Shown: positions 10,601 through 25,611 of the stretch, one piece after another
Layout: every line of letters begins with the position of its first letter
How positions within the stretch are numbered: the stretch's first letter is position 1
Assembly (NCBI RefSeq): GCF_008831285.2
Contig: NC_045139.1
Span: 32,151,706 to 32,215,705 of the forward strand
Direction of reading: 5' to 3'
DNA: 64,000 nt
Source of the DNA: Nymphaea colorata
Taxonomy: Eukaryota; Streptophyta; Magnoliopsida; Nymphaeales; Nymphaeaceae
Program-made: the position numbers and the translations under genes
Notes under the pieces: generated by a model
The model's input: the letters and a program-made list of their open reading frames with translations, nothing else
What the model was told of the DNA's origin: nothing
Database searches by the model: none

Positions 10601-13600
10601 GGCTTTGCATCCAGTTGTTGTTAAAAAATGGCCTCCTCGTAGACTACTGAGAAAGAGACTCGAAAGTAGTTTTATACTTGATGTTTCCTTTCAATAATAT
10701 TTTAAATGAAATTAGCTCCATTGGCTATAGTATCCATGAGCTTCAATTGTGCCTTCCATATTCAGTAGCAGATGAAGCTTGCAACTGCAGAGCTATCAGT
10801 AGGCATGGTGAGAGAAGTTGTTGAAAAGAGAAAAAGGGCATGTGGCCTTTGAATGTGAGCAACAATGGTAGTTGTCTCCAACCTGCACCCACACCCATGT
10901 TTTCTCAAAAAAATTTTCTCACCTGTACTCTGCATCCTTGTGACATGGGTTTTATCATGTCAGGTGAACGGCATACTGGTCAAATGTTGGGCGGGTAGAT
11001 GCAAGTTACTTTTTAGACATGCTACTGGTGATGCATGATTTCATATATCGTCCTAGGTGCACAATTGTATCCCTGGTTAGAAAATCTGGAGGCTCAAAAA
11101 TTGTCCTCTCGTGTATTCAGAAGGAATGGTGTCATGTTACCTTATATTGTCATTTGCTTGTTTTCTTGTGCCTTGACCTAGTGGTTTTTTAAGAAGTCAT
11201 TCCGGCACTGGTTATGGAAATGACAGTCAGTAAGACTTCTTTGCATTTGGAAAAGTAGAGCTGCGAAAATTGTGGATTTGGTGGCTACCACCTCTAGGAC
11301 TCAATGGTGGTTGAAGTCAATAAAATTCTCGTCTGTTTTGTCTCTTTATGTGTCATGAACTGCCATACGTTTCCTATTGTGTGGATGTGGCTACTTTTTT
11401 ATTTTCTCCTGAATGGCTGGCCTGTACAATCCTGAATAATTTGAAAGTTTGTGCACATATTTTACCAGGAATACCTTAAATTTTTTGGTATTTGCAGCAT
11501 TTGGATCATTCAGCATTGCAGAGATATTTACAGACAAAATAATTTCCTGGTACGTCATTGACCCCATTTATGTTGGAGTTGTGTGTGCAAGATTTCTTGT
11601 GTTATTTACTTCATGACCAGATAAATTGGATTAGAGAATGACTATTTATTAATCAACCTCAATTGAACTTGTTTGTTGCTGGAAAGTTTCCTGTGCTCAA
11701 TTTTGACAACTGCTTTAACTGTTCACACCATCTCAGTTTTGCACAATGTTTTGAGGGTTAGCATAACAAAATTGTTGTTCACCGATCTGATTGAATTTCC
11801 TAACCCCTTTTTTCATCCTGCCAGGTTTCCATTGTACTATCACATGAAGTTTGCATTTCTTGTTTGGCTCCAACTACCTGGCCTTGATGTATGTTCTCTC
11901 TCTCTCACACACACACACACAAAGAGGCAGATTATATGCTTGAATTTTGCTGAATCCAATGATTTACCATGCTAATTTTACATTGGTTTTATGGCTATGG
12001 AATATTTCGTAATGGGAAATGGTATCTCATTTCTAATCTATATTTTATTTTATTTCTATCTGACACACTTCTGGGACAGGGTTCAAGGCATCTATATCTG
12101 AGGTTCATACGTCCATTTCTACTTAAGCATCAGGCTAAACTCGATCAATTGGTTGGTTTTATCTATGGTGAAATGGTAAGCTTTAGGCATGACATCTGTG
12201 CTTGTTTTTGTTCTTAAAGCTTTCTTTGCCTTGAGTGCCATATTGTTCTCTTATGGAGGCAAGTCTTTATGTTAGGTTATTACCTGTAGTGCTGAAGGAC
12301 TGATTATATGTGAGATACAGTTGACGAGCTGCAATTTTTATTTCCTTTCAAGTACCTTTTTAAGCAATTTCCACAAACATATCCCAAGTATTAGTCGAGC
12401 TCCTGCAATGATAAGTGCAAGAATCATACATGCCCACATGGTCATGGTGCACAAGAGGTGCAAGGCATGAAATAAAATGAATTCATTGATTTAATGCTTC
12501 AAGAAAAAGCATTACATATAATGGGTATAGCCGTTGGGCTAATTCCCTGGTCATTAATACATATGATTAAAAGCCTTTAAGAAGCACAAAAAATTATGAC
12601 AAAGCATTACATCAAAGGGATGGAAGACTGGCCATTGGACTAATCCTCCGGTCATAAGACACATGAATAGAAGCCCTTTAAAAAACACAAAAGACTGTCA
12701 CAAAGTAAAATACAAAAGAACCGCACACACGAGTAATTTACTAATTGACAGTTTTCTCGGAGAGATCTAGACATGTAGGGGCTGTTTGTTGCACTGTAAA
12801 ATCATGAAAAGATGCTGATTCGGAGAGAATATCTAAACGTTGCCCCACCTAAGATGTAACAAACACTAATTCAAGGTAGTGATTTGGAGAATGCAGCACC
12901 CAAACTTTCTCACCTTGGTCCTTTTTTGGAGAAAAAAATTAATTTCATGTGGGCTTGTGTTTTCTATTTTCTCTTCTAATCTGAGAGGATGGCATGCTGT
13001 TCGACTGATGCACAGAAAATGAGTCCTGTCGACTTGATGAAGTAAATGAGGCTTTAGGCACATGCTTGAACATGTTTTTGACCGTACAGGAATGCAGATG
13101 TCTTGTTTTCTTGCTACAACCCATGCTTTGTTTTGAATAAATCTTAAATTTTAGGGAAGAGCACCTTCTTTTTTATTGTGAAATTTTTTGGTGTTATAGG
13201 AATTCTATTTTTTTCCTGATTTAATGGCACGTGTAAACAAAAAATTGTCATTTTTTATCTTACGAAATCCATTGTAATGTTATTTGTAATGTTTGGTGAA
13301 ATTGAAAGGCATGGAGGAATACCATACTTGTCCGTGTCTGAATCACCTTCTTGTACATAAATATCTGCACGTGTACTCAATTCATGGTCACAAGTGGCTG
13401 CATGTTTTGAAAATATAGCGATAGTAGTATCAAAATAAATATAAATGCGAATTTATTGCATTATTTTGAACATATGGTCAATTTCAGTTTTTCGAGAAAA
13501 TTTGTAATTTCCATTAAACATGTTTTAATGTATTTTTTGACGTTTTTTTGTTTCTTTTAAGGATTTAACAATTATTTTAATCTTTTTATAATTTTTGTAA

Positions 13601-14171
13601 GAAATTTAGTAGGAAATTTAAGATTCATAATTTTTATGCCCATTTGCGGATTTTTTAAGGTTTTTTTTTTACATTTCAAAAATTTTCCATAGGAAAGCAA
13701 AATATTCCAATTAATATAAGAGAATAACCTCTCATGAGAACCTGAAAACTATATTCGTGACTCTGACTCAACTTGATACAGTATTACATAGTACACGTGG
13801 ATGATATATATGCTTATGTTTTTTATTTTGTCATTTTCCCTACTTTCGTTTGTGTACCCAGTTGCAAGTAAGCTGCCTATATACCGTTTGATTAAACTAA
13901 ACCTAATGAAATTTTGTGCAGAACAAATTTGTCACTTCTCACCAACGAGAGATCCAATTTCTGAGGGTAACATTGCACAAATCTGTATTTGCAGGTATTG
14001 ATTACATGTTCATATCCTAAATGACCTTTTTCATTATCAATGGTTTCCAACTTAAAAACTTTTACTTTGGTTATTTCTTGAACAGTGTACCAAACAGTGA
14101 GGGGAATGATCGTGCCAGTGCGACCATGTCTCCCTCCTTCAGAGGAGACTGAAGATTTAGATCATGATTAA
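7660..14171 (+). CDS. HVA22K: HVA22-like protein, k-type (TB2/DP1/HVA22 family)
   Basis: Eight coding exons join in phase: 7660-7692, 8823-8881, 9881-9978, 11498-11549, 11825-11888, 12080-12175, 13922-13994 and 14086-14171, giving 186 residues. All junctions are gt-ag. The protein starts MDFSRCVIPGE, then VGLRLLLSPLGSNIV, the TB2/DP1/HVA22 hallmark LPVYSTFKAIE, FTDKIISWFPLYYHMKFAF, VWLQLPG and RPFLLKHQAKLDQL, and ends in an acidic tail. The family is REEP/Yop1-like: hydrophobic hairpins shape ER membranes, and in plants HVA22 proteins are linked to ABA and stress responses and to vesicle traffic. Length and exon pattern look normal for the k-type. Introns are long (up to about 1.8 kb) and contain repeats, including a SINE-like segment and a 95-bp tandem duplication. 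Confidence 0.92.
10296..10515 (+). mobile_element. Possible tRNA-derived SINE in an HVA22 intron
   Basis: A tRNA-like head is seen: catagtgtagctgctcatgc resembles a Pol III A box, and agtttgattcccatg, about 50 bp on, resembles a B box. The rest is non-coding. No poly-A tail or target duplication was found, so the assignment is tentative. Confidence 0.4.
12509..12700. repeat. Diverged 95-bp tandem duplication in an HVA22 intron
   Basis: gcattacat starts both units (12509 and 12604). Each continues with a ggcta/ggacta...ggtcat...acata...aagcc...cacaaaa order of blocks. Confidence 0.65.
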
Positions 14172-14843
14172 TGGGTCTTTTGCATTTGATGGCAGACACT
14201 GGAATTCATTTTTTATCTAGGCCTTTATGTACATATGCCAGTAGATAAACTTATTCTTTTATACGGTTTTGTATAGATACAAATCTTTGTTTAGCAGTTT
14301 ATCTTATATTTGGATTAGTGGAAAGGATTCAGGAATTGTTATGTCTTGGAATATATAGGTTAGGATAGTGGATGAGATATGGGGGAGCAGTGTGAAGTGC
14401 AAAAAGAATCCGATGCAGAGAAGCAAGCACTTTGAAAACAAGAAAAAGCAGGTTTCCTGGTGACCATTTGAACAATCGTTTGGTAAGAAAACTGCTGTGA
14501 TAAATGTTCGGAATTTTATAAATACAACCAACTTTTTGTTCCCTAGGTAAGCCATCCAACAAAAAAGTTTGGGAATCAAATTTTCTGCAATATGATCGTG
14601 AAGGTTAAACCGAAACGGCGAAAAGATATAAAATGAGGACCATTTGTTAATCCGCCAACTTAACCACCCACTTCCTTTCCATCACAGAGACTATTTTCAG
14701 GAATTTCTGAACAGTAAAAGATTTGGAGGTTTTCTGTTTTGTAAGGAATATATGGTTATGTAAGGTGTGATCCTCTGCAAGATATTATATTAATTTAAAT
14801 TGATTTAGGCTGAGGGTATTACTTGGAAAGTTTTCATACTTAA

Positions 14844-15007
14844 GAGGTCGTTTGGTAGGAAGATCATTCAAGAACTGTCCAATGAATATTTTCCGAATGT
14901 TGGGGCAGGTTCATGGAAAAATAAAACTAATCTTTTCACAAATTTGCCTCAATTTTGAAGTAGATTCAGTAGACACTCCTTACATGTCCTTGCTGTCAAA
15001 CGACTCC
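14844..15007. mobile_element. PIF/Harbinger (Tourist)-type MITE
   Basis: The 164-bp element starts gaggtcgtttggtag and ends ctgtcaaacgactcc, an imperfect inverted pair. It is flanked by taa at 14841-14843 and 15008-15010. The 3-bp TAA duplication and the GTCGTTTGG ends are characteristic. Its right part contains the 43-bp tandem duplication, which may have formed after insertion. Confidence 0.75.
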
Positions 15008-16704
15008 TAAAGGAGTGCCAATGTATGTAAATAAATAAAAAATGAATAGAACCCATATGAAAATAGAGGAAAAATAAATAAAAAATGAATGGAACCCATA
15101 TGAAAACAAAGGAAAATTTTGAGGGGCAACTGCCCATACCAACCCATATGTGTCTCTGTTACTGTTTGCATGTTCATTTCCTAAACAAAATTGAATGACA
15201 GCAGAAGGTTTTTTTTTAATTATTATTTACTTATTTATGAATAAAGGCCGGGGGCCTATTTCCCCTGCAGATCGTTTTCTGGAGGGGGGAAAGTTGGTTC
15301 TTGAACTAGTCATTTACCCAAAATCCTTAATCCTCTTCTTGGAAAGAAACTGCTCCTGCCACTAAAAACTCATTTTTTTTCATTAGTATGTCTTGGCAGA
15401 ACCTTGTATATGGGAAGCTCACCTATATAGCTACGGATGTCAATGAATTTGATATGAACACAGATGCTCCTTTTATTATATTATATCCGACGTAGTGGAT
15501 GTTCACATGTTCATATTCAAATTTGCATTCGCAAACAGATGAAAAAAGTATATCATATCTGAGTATGACTTAAAGTTTACAATCTAAATCGAATCCGAAT
15601 TCGACTTTTAAATTTACATTTGAACTTAGCTTCTATTTTTTAAGTGCACAATTGAATCTGAACTACATTAAGATATGTTGACAACCGACTTTCAAGCTGA
15701 ATGGTTGTTGGCCATAAGGTACTCATTTAAAATTGAATTTAAATCTGATAAGTTATTTATTGGAAACTTGAATCTAATCAGGCGTCACTTCTTCAATTTG
15801 ATCTTGATCCATTTTCTTAATCGGATGTTAAATTTTTTCTCTTTGAAGCAGTTTGGTCTGACATCCGATCTAAATTTTAATCAATTGATATCCTTATATA
15901 AGCAGTTGAACCTGAACCAGCATGAGATACTCTGCATGTCCTGTTACAAGTCTTTTGCCGAACCAAATCATATATAGTTGTCCAAATGTCTCAAATTCTT
16001 AAATATGAGATTGTTCTTTGGCAACTTGACCTTATCATGGGGACGTTCATAAAATTCATAAACACCGGCACTATACACATCAACACATGACATTCACATA
16101 AATTTGCCTCAGGGATGTACCATAGTTGGTCAACCTGGTGGGCCGATACGAGTAGTTTGATTCACATGGTTGCTACTTTTATAAACTGTAAATCGTAATA
16201 GTATGACACTTTAGTTAACGGGTGTACTCTTCTTCAGGTGACTTCTGCTCACTCGAAAGAGTTCACAAACTTTACTGAAATCCAATGGCGAATTTTCATG
16301 GAATGCCACATGTCATACACTTTATTATTCTTGTTTTTTTTTTTAAATTAAAGCCTTTTGAATTTTATTGTTTATATATACACACATTTTCGTTTTCTCA
16401 AAAAATGTATAAAAAATGTATTTGATGAATTGCTGAATTCTATACAACTTTTGTACAACAAACCTTTATGTTTTCTGACTTTAAATTAATAAAAGATCGT
16501 GCCATCCACGTGAGTTGGAAAGGCCGTCTCCCAATTCCAATTGTGTCATTGATCTGAGCTTTGGGTTGGTCAACTTGGAGACATGCAATTTGTGATTGGT
16601 TGTGCACTAAGGAGCACTTTTCCTTTTTATATCTTTACACCAAATCTTTTGTACTTTGGCCAGCCACAAAAGCAAGCCGAGAAATAACTACAGTTAGAGT
16701 TAGG

Positions 16705-17112
16705 TATGAATGTCATTGGGATCGGATATATTTTTAATCATATCTGTTTTCGGATATTCACATATTCTGTTTCAAATTCAAATAAATATCTGAAATCTAA
16801 TTTTACAATAGGAATTTGATCATAATCTGATTTTTGTATTTATATTCAAATCCAAATTTTGAACTAGATTTTACCATTTTTCAAAATTTAATAGCATTAG
16901 ATACAAAATATTTGTCTAAAAATGAATTCGATCCAAATCTATATCCGAATTTGATCAGATATTAATGTATATTCAAATCCAATTAAATGTCATTTATTAA
17001 ATTTGAATCCGATCCAATTTCTTAATCGAATATTAAATGATTTTCATATGCGATATTTTCGTATTGATTCGGTCAGATGTCCGATTCAAATCGGATATAC
17101 TAACATCCCTAC
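16705..17112. repeat. Degraded dispersed repeat rich in gatccgaatc-like words
   Basis: The left edge (aggtatgaatgtcattgggatcgg) and the right edge (cggatatactaacatccct) are weak inverted counterparts. The inside repeats ggatatccgaatcc-like words in both orientations. No target duplication was found. It resembles old non-autonomous transposon remnants of plants. Confidence 0.4.
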
Positions 17113-19059
17113 AGCCAAGTGTGTTGATTTATTCAAGGTGAACATCCCATAGTGGTCATTTTAATCAAGATCCAAATTCAAATAATATATATATATATAT
17201 ATATTATTTATATTTAATCTGATAACATTCTTTAAGAAAACGGTCACAAAATCCAAAAAAAAAAAGTTGACCACAGTTTATCAGTAAACAGTAAAGTTTT
17301 GAACTTAAATAGGATTCATTTGTTGACACCAACGTTCAGCATTGTCCTCCTTTTTAACCTTATTAACGTTGAAGGAAAGAGAAGTAAGCCAGAAGAGATA
17401 TAAGTTGGTTTTCCTTGCAATAAATAGGAGAAGCTTATTAATTCTCACTGACCTTTTGGGATGTTCAGTAGTAAAAGCCAGAAGTGATCAAGCGAAATTA
17501 AACCGTAATTCTTTTTCCGTTAGATTGAATTTCTTACAGAATTTTGAGAAACCAGCGTGACTGAGATTTTCCTAAAATAAGATTTTTTTATAATTTCCTC
17601 AAAATAAGATCCTTCTCGTATTTTCTGTAGTTTTATCCTGCTTTTACATTTTTTCTCATTATCTTTACATTATTTTTGCTTTAAAGTTTAAAACTCTGGT
17701 CAAATGTTATCTTCATTTCCATAGTTACTAAAACATTTTTGTTTTCATTTCATCAAGTTATTGTTTACGTCTTCTTGGTAGTTTTTCATTTATTTTACTT
17801 TTTTCGAATTTTAACTTTTTTATAAAAGAAATTGTCGATTTTTCCCCAGAATTTAATACCCTTGAAAAATGTTCTGATTTCAAAATCCATTTATGATATT
17901 TGTGGCTGCCAACAAGCATCTCAGCCTAAGTGTAAACTTTTTTTTTCAGTCATAAAGCAAAATAAGTCTGTCGATTTTTGTTATGAAACCACACCTAATA
18001 CCTTTATCTCTATAAGAACAAACAAAAGGGACTTCTTGCTTATCTTCTACCCGCCACTGGTTTTTACTATGGTTGTGTTTGTTTCATCGCGGATTTGAGA
18101 TTCCTAGATTTAAAGTCGGAACCTCAAAATTTAAGATCCATACTACATCCTCAATATAAAGTTTTCTCAAAACATACCTTTTAATACAGCTTCGGATCTA
18201 AGACCCGAGGTTATAAAAAACAACCTATTAGCAGCAGTTTTACTTGAAAATTCTTTCTTCCTCTTCTTTTATGTATTTCTGAACAATGGGCAGACTTTTT
18301 TCTCTTAGAGTTTACTTCACATTATTGAATTGTGAAACAGTTTTGGCACCTAACTCCAAGGAAAACGATCCAACGAACAACTGTTATGCTTTAAAACTAA
18401 TAAATATTACTGCCCATCTCTACTTTCAATTTCATTAACCAGTATTGACTTCCTTCTCGGTGCAGGAACAGAGATATCCAATTGTACCAGGGAACAGTCA
18501 AGTGCATTAATGGCTGATATTCACTCAGTTCACTTCTACTAGTAGTTTTACCACTGAACGGCCATGAACTCCATTTTGGCATCATGTGTATAATTAGGTT
18601 ATGGCGGGCATTTTACCAGAAGTTTCCATCGTACCAATCTACCGTGTGTGAATATTACTGTTGACGGATATACTCGGGGGTGGGTGCAGGGTGCTGATTT
18701 CAACCAAGTTCACCAACTTCATTCTTCAATGATGGAGTGCCATTGATGTAATGTATAAACATTAATTGTCACAACTGTGGCTCTTTCAAAAAAATGTAAA
18801 AGAACAGAAAAAAAGAAATTTGTATGTTGAGGTGATGTTTATGCTATGCTTGTAACTTGTATGTTGGCGCCTTCCATTACTTTTGCATTAAAAAATTAAT
18901 GAAAAAAAAAAATCAGATCGAAGACCCATCCCTGTCCCAACTCCAGTAACCAACTACTTGAAGGTTTCTTTCAATCACAAGATTTGAACATGAAACATCT
19001 CTTTGTCCTTGTTTCAAATCTGTCATGAACGTTGACATCAGGTAAATCTGAAAAACTAA

Positions 19060-19122
19060 GATCGTTAAACTGATAAGAACAGAAACTACACTTAATCTTA
19101 GCCAAAAAGCCGAGAAAAGTAT
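19060..19122 (-). pseudogene. Truncated U2 snRNA pseudogene (5' portion)
   Basis: Read on the minus strand from 19122, the sequence starts atacttttctcggc, continues tttttggctaagat and taagtgtag, and then reads ctgttcttatcagtttaa. This is the first 58 or so bases of U2 snRNA with about four mismatches. The similarity stops near 19060, so stem-loops further 3' are missing. The branch-site pairing segment GTAGTA reads GTAGTT here. Three of the changes are C to T. With truncation and a changed functional core it is not expected to make working U2. Confidence 0.85.
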
Positions 19123-19786
19123 TCAAAAAAAAAAAAAACTAGATCATTCGCTGCCGACAAAATCTACGAAGAAAACACATGAAATTTTAGTTCTGAAAAT
19201 GTGGGTTGCTTAGATATTGCACAACTAAATTGCGGATGGTACTGTCTGATCCTCGACTGTTCTGAGAATTAGCTCGCACTTATCTTTATTGGCCTACCGA
19301 CATTCACGAATTTTTTTATAGACCCGCTTTCTGGTGGCTACTAACAAATTAATGGGCCGCATTCTGCAAGGGAGTCGTTGATGCACCTTAAAGATAAAAC
19401 GTACTCTTGATTAATACTTTGCACAGCGGTTTAGGTGAACTGCTCTGAAGCCATCTACAGCACCGGGAGGGCGCAATTCTTCAGAAAATTTAAATGAAAC
19501 TCCAGTGTGCTGATCGAGCCAATGAGCAGACATGTATTCAAGAACTGCTTTCCTTCAATTCATTTCGTCACCAAAAAAAGCATCCCTTTCGCCTTATTGA
19601 TCGATTGCAACGACTCCCATCTTGAAATCGACCGACCAGAAGCACTATTCAAACCTTCATCATCACGCGGGCTCTCTACTTGATTTTCCCTGGTGAAAAA
19701 CGAGTTCACTTTTATTGAAAACCACTGCTTTATGATTGAGATTCTTTTCAACAAACGCTTCCTTTGTTCCTTGCCTTTTTTTATTC

Positions 19787-19796
19787 TATATAAAGG
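19787..19796 (+). promoter_or_regulatory. TATA box of the peroxidase gene
   Basis: ctatataaag lies about 80 bp upstream of the peroxidase ATG at 19873, a normal plant core-promoter spacing that would give a short leader. Confidence 0.7.
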
Positions 19797-19872
19797 CTGG
19801 GAGCTCTGCTTTAGCTTCTCATCAGCACAGCAAGACTTTCAGGGGTGCTACAGAGATCAGAGGAAGAGAAAG

Positions 19873-21682
<1,810 letters not shown>

Positions 21683-21939
21683 TAGAGGAGAAAGGCAGTC
21701 AGATTCTTTGGTCTTGTCTCTTTGAAGTTATTGGTTTTGGGTTCAGATGCGTGTGGTTTCATGGTTTTTAGTGTTTGTGAGAGAAGATGAAGAATGCTAA
21801 GTGATTCCTTTTCTTTTCTTTTGTGGTCATAAGGCAGATGCCTATGCCTGTATGCTTCTTCAAGTGTTATTGAACAAGAAATCTGTTTGTTTTTTCTTCT
21901 TCTTGTTGTAGGATCAGGAGATACTAAAAATGTGTCATG

Positions 21940-21972
<33 letters not shown>

Positions 21973-22124
21973 CATTGAATCTTCGAAAACATATAAAGAA
22001 GGCCAGCCATATAGTTAGATGAACTTGTTTTTAACCTTCTTTAGAGTTGGAATAGAAGTTGTTAAGAGGCATGTTAGGATCATTAGACTAATTACCCGAG
22101 TCCAATATGAATTGTTTTTGACAT

Positions 22125-22248
<124 letters not shown>

Positions 22249-24000
22249 CTAGTCATCATCTATTTGTTAGAGTCCTAAATTCATAAAAAAAAACCCATAA
22301 ATGTTCCGTAGCATTTATATTCGTTGCAGTATATTCGGACGATACTTGTCCAAATGCCTAAAATTGATGGCACATTTCAGCACGCTAAAAAGCCTTTGCT
22401 TGAGGGAATAACTAAGTCTTTCTTATAGAAAAGTCTTTTTTCTTTTAACCACCGTAGTCCATATCCGTGCCTCTGTGCGCATCAGCGCCTCGTATCGGCA
22501 AGTGCCCGATACGGTACGAGCTGGGCTTGTTTCAGCCCATTCAACAAGGATCAAACGTGTTCACCACTTTATCACTTTTGAATTATTTTTCACATTTTAA
22601 TATCATAAGTTTTATCATCATAACAAACGCACAATATTAGACATATGAGCATTGTAATATATAAAATATATGAAGTACACGGGAGATTAATACAATACTT
22701 TAAGTAGTACTGGGAATTGGGTGTTGAACTTGAATTTTGCATGGGAAAATGATCACTTTTTTGCAACTGGTTTCCAAAATATCAATACCATAAGTTTATC
22801 ATAATATCAAAATAGGTACATAGTATTAGAAGTATAGGCACTATATCATATAAAATATATAAAGCATATTGTGCACATAATTGCAAGTATTGTATATGAG
22901 ATCTGACCATCGACCAGAAATTAGGTTTTGTAAAGAGAAATGAAACTGAACTTCTAATATTATTCGGACTCTGTATATGGTTCAAGTTACTGAATCTGAA
23001 ACTCGGGGGGCCTGACAAGGATCCGACTTATTATATAATAAAGTTCAGTCTTCTCTTATGAGAGCCAAATTGCTCTGAGGGATATAACAAAGCTGGTCGA
23101 ACTGGTGGATGGGTCAAAATCTAGTCATCAGTATAATTCTTGTAAGTATTCTTTTTCTTTACTACAAAAAGTAGAAGATGCTACTTTCGAATTGAAGGTA
23201 GTAATCGTAAGTTTACTTAAAGACCTTACGTCTTTAAGTAGCCCTTGACCTCGTAAGTAGAGGGAAGGGAGGAGGGGCTTCAGTTTCTTCGGAGAGGCCT
23301 TGACCCCGGTAAACCGAGTCTAAGTCAACTCATTTGAGTCGGCTCATTTAAGCTCGAGTCACTTGATTTTATATATATATATATAATTTAAATGAACATA
23401 AAACCAAGAAAAAGTGCAACTTATTGTACATCCCTGGAATATATATCCCAAATCTACTAAAATGGAGGAAAAAAAGTCTATTTTCAACATAATTCCCATT
23501 TTTGCATTCGTTATGGCTTCAATAAGATGCAACTTCTTTTTTTCAGAAAAGAAAATCATAAGTTTCTAGATTTTCTGTCATTCATTATAAGTTCACTTAT
23601 AAGTTTCTAAAAACATCAAACCATTGACATGCAATCATTCTTTCATTGTTTTAAAAAAATTCGTATATGTTTTGCAGTATTCGTATATGAAATATAGAAT
23701 TTGTATAATACTGAGAAAATAACATTATAAGATTTGCAACATTTGCGATTCGCTTAAAGCAGTTCAGACATAAGTGGCTCAGTTTTGGATATTCCTTTGT
23801 TTTTTTTTTTTTTTTCAAAAGCAAGCTTCTTCAACATGGTTTGGTAAAGGATGTCAAGAAACGTCTTCTATTGTGTTTGATTGAGAGGATAAAGTGTCTG
23901 TTTTCAGATGTTCTTGTGGACCTCCCAAAGATAATCTCTACTACCTCCAGAGCACATTACAACAAGTCAGGCCTATTTTGTGATTGCTTGAGACAGAAAG

Positions 24001-24004
<4 letters not shown>

Positions 24005-24071
<67 letters not shown>
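24005..24071. repeat. (AT)n(GA)n compound microsatellite upstream of UBC23
   Basis: About 36 bp of AT followed by about 30 bp of GA. Confidence 0.95.
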
Positions 24072-24074
<3 letters not shown>

Positions 24075-24091
24075 GAATCGTCTGATTTCGT

Positions 24092-24268
24092 AGGAGTCGG
24101 ATATCAAAAATATCCGGTTCGTGGAAGGGCGTCTCTGAAGGGGGGATTAGGTGATTGATCTAATGTGCCTGGACGCTTTGGTAATTTGTTAACGGGTCAC
24201 GAAAGAGGGAAGGAAACAGAGATCCGATTCAGTAAGAGCCCGATATACACAATATCCGGTTCGTGAAG
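24092..24268. promoter_or_regulatory. Duplicated palindromic module in the UBC23 promoter
   Basis: Two copies, 24092-24127 and 24232-24268, share aggag/aagag, (t/c)cggatat-like text and then aatatccggttcgtg. The first contains the inverted repeat ggatat-n5-atatcc. They lie about 140 and 280 bp upstream of the TATA box. A role as paired factor sites is only a suggestion. Confidence 0.4.
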
Positions 24269-24403
24269 GCACTACCGAATCGGATATGCCGTGGCCGAGT
24301 GCGCGCAAAGGCGGTCCGGAAGGGGTGATACATCCGTAATTTGGGGGAAATTTCTGGATGATTTGGTAAATTGGTGAAGGGGACATGGTCGTCATTTTCT
24401 TCA

Positions 24404-24411
24404 TATATAAA
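24404..24411 (+). promoter_or_regulatory. TATA box of the UBC23-like gene
   Basis: tatataaa lies about 30 bp before a CT-rich leader. A 5' UTR exon would run from about 24435 to 24653 (donor cag/gtggtt), with a leader intron ending at 25611. Confidence 0.6.
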
Positions 24412-25611
24412 GGCTGACATCTTTGAACACCTCCTCGCCGTTGTCTCTCCGCAAAGAAATTTTTTTTCGATTTTTCTCGATTTCTCTTTCAAATAAAAGG
24501 CATCGAAAGGGAAAACGGAGGCCGAGAGCCAGTACGAAAAGTTTTCCGATCTTCGACAGCTCCTCAGCTGCTAGGGAAGCTCCCCTCCTTGTCTATTCCT
24601 CGTGGTTTTCGGATTTTCTCCGCTCTCCCGGATCCTAAAACTCTCTTCTTCAGGTGGTTCTGCCTTCCCCCCGTTCATCGTTCTGCCCGTGGTTAAGAAT
24701 TTCCTGGTTGTGGATTCGTTGTGACCTTGTATTAAGCTTTTACCAATCCATCGATCACCTCTTGTCGATGGCTCTTTTAAGAATTTGTTATCTGCCATTT
24801 CTCTTCGTGTTGTGTTATTGTGTTTTCATAATTTCTTCGTGCGATTTTCGAATAATTTGAAATACCATGTGGAAGAAATTTCTCTGCGAATGTTATATTT
24901 CAAAAGAAAAAATACAATCAATTGTTGGAGGAATTTTATTTTTTTTGCCTTGTTAGGTGAAGGGATTTTTTTTGTGTGTGATTCGTATTTGTTGGTTTTA
25001 GTTTCTTGCTTGCACTTTGACATTGCTTGGAGGCAGGGAATGGTTACCCCTCATGCACAGTTAAGGACTTATTGCAATTCAAGGAACCAACTTTGATTTT
25101 TTTATGTTCAGCTTCGATATGAAATGGATTCTTTTTTGGTGCTTTTACTTGCAACGTCTGCCATCTCCTCCGAATCTTTTCTCTTTTGTTGATTCTGCCT
25201 TTTTGGGTATGGTGTTCTTTTTATTGATAAATTATCATATGTTTTCCGCCGCATTCTATTCATTCACGAAATCAAAGAGTGGTGAGTCCATCCGCTCCAA
25301 GAATCATGATTTTATCTAACTCCAGTTCCAAGGACCTTACTATCGTCTTATTAGTTGTCTTCGCCGAATGGTATGGTTTCTTGACTGTTCGGAAATGTTT
25401 TCTTTTCGAGTTTAACAAATTTAATCTGTTTCCGTCTTTTCGTAGCCAATATATGAAAATTCTATGCTTGAAACTGAGTTGCACGTATTTGAATGTGATT
25501 GATGCCACTTTGAGAATAGGGTGGGAGTGATCGGATTTATCAGAACAGTTGGTCTGGACCTTGTCTGTGCTTTTTGTATTTGCTGATTTTGTTTGCCATT
25601 CAAAATTTCAG

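Larger units (their letters stand above)
14172..19780. other. Intergenic region, repeat-rich
   Basis: No gene was recognised. It holds a Harbinger-type MITE (14844-15007), a 43-bp tandem duplication around 15029-15115, degraded repeats rich in ggatccgaatc-like words (about 15430-15970 and 16700-17110), an (AT)n at 17183-17204 and a U2 snRNA pseudogene. Short open frames here (for example 17342-17560) show no family features. Confidence 0.6.

Noticed and set aside
25549-25611. Upstream extension of the UBC23 first coding exon with a hydrophobic stretch that looks like a signal peptide
   Set aside because: The frame is open, but its first codon is TTG and it lies in the leader intron: an acceptor (aaaatttcag) directly precedes the ATG at 25612, where family-like sequence begins.
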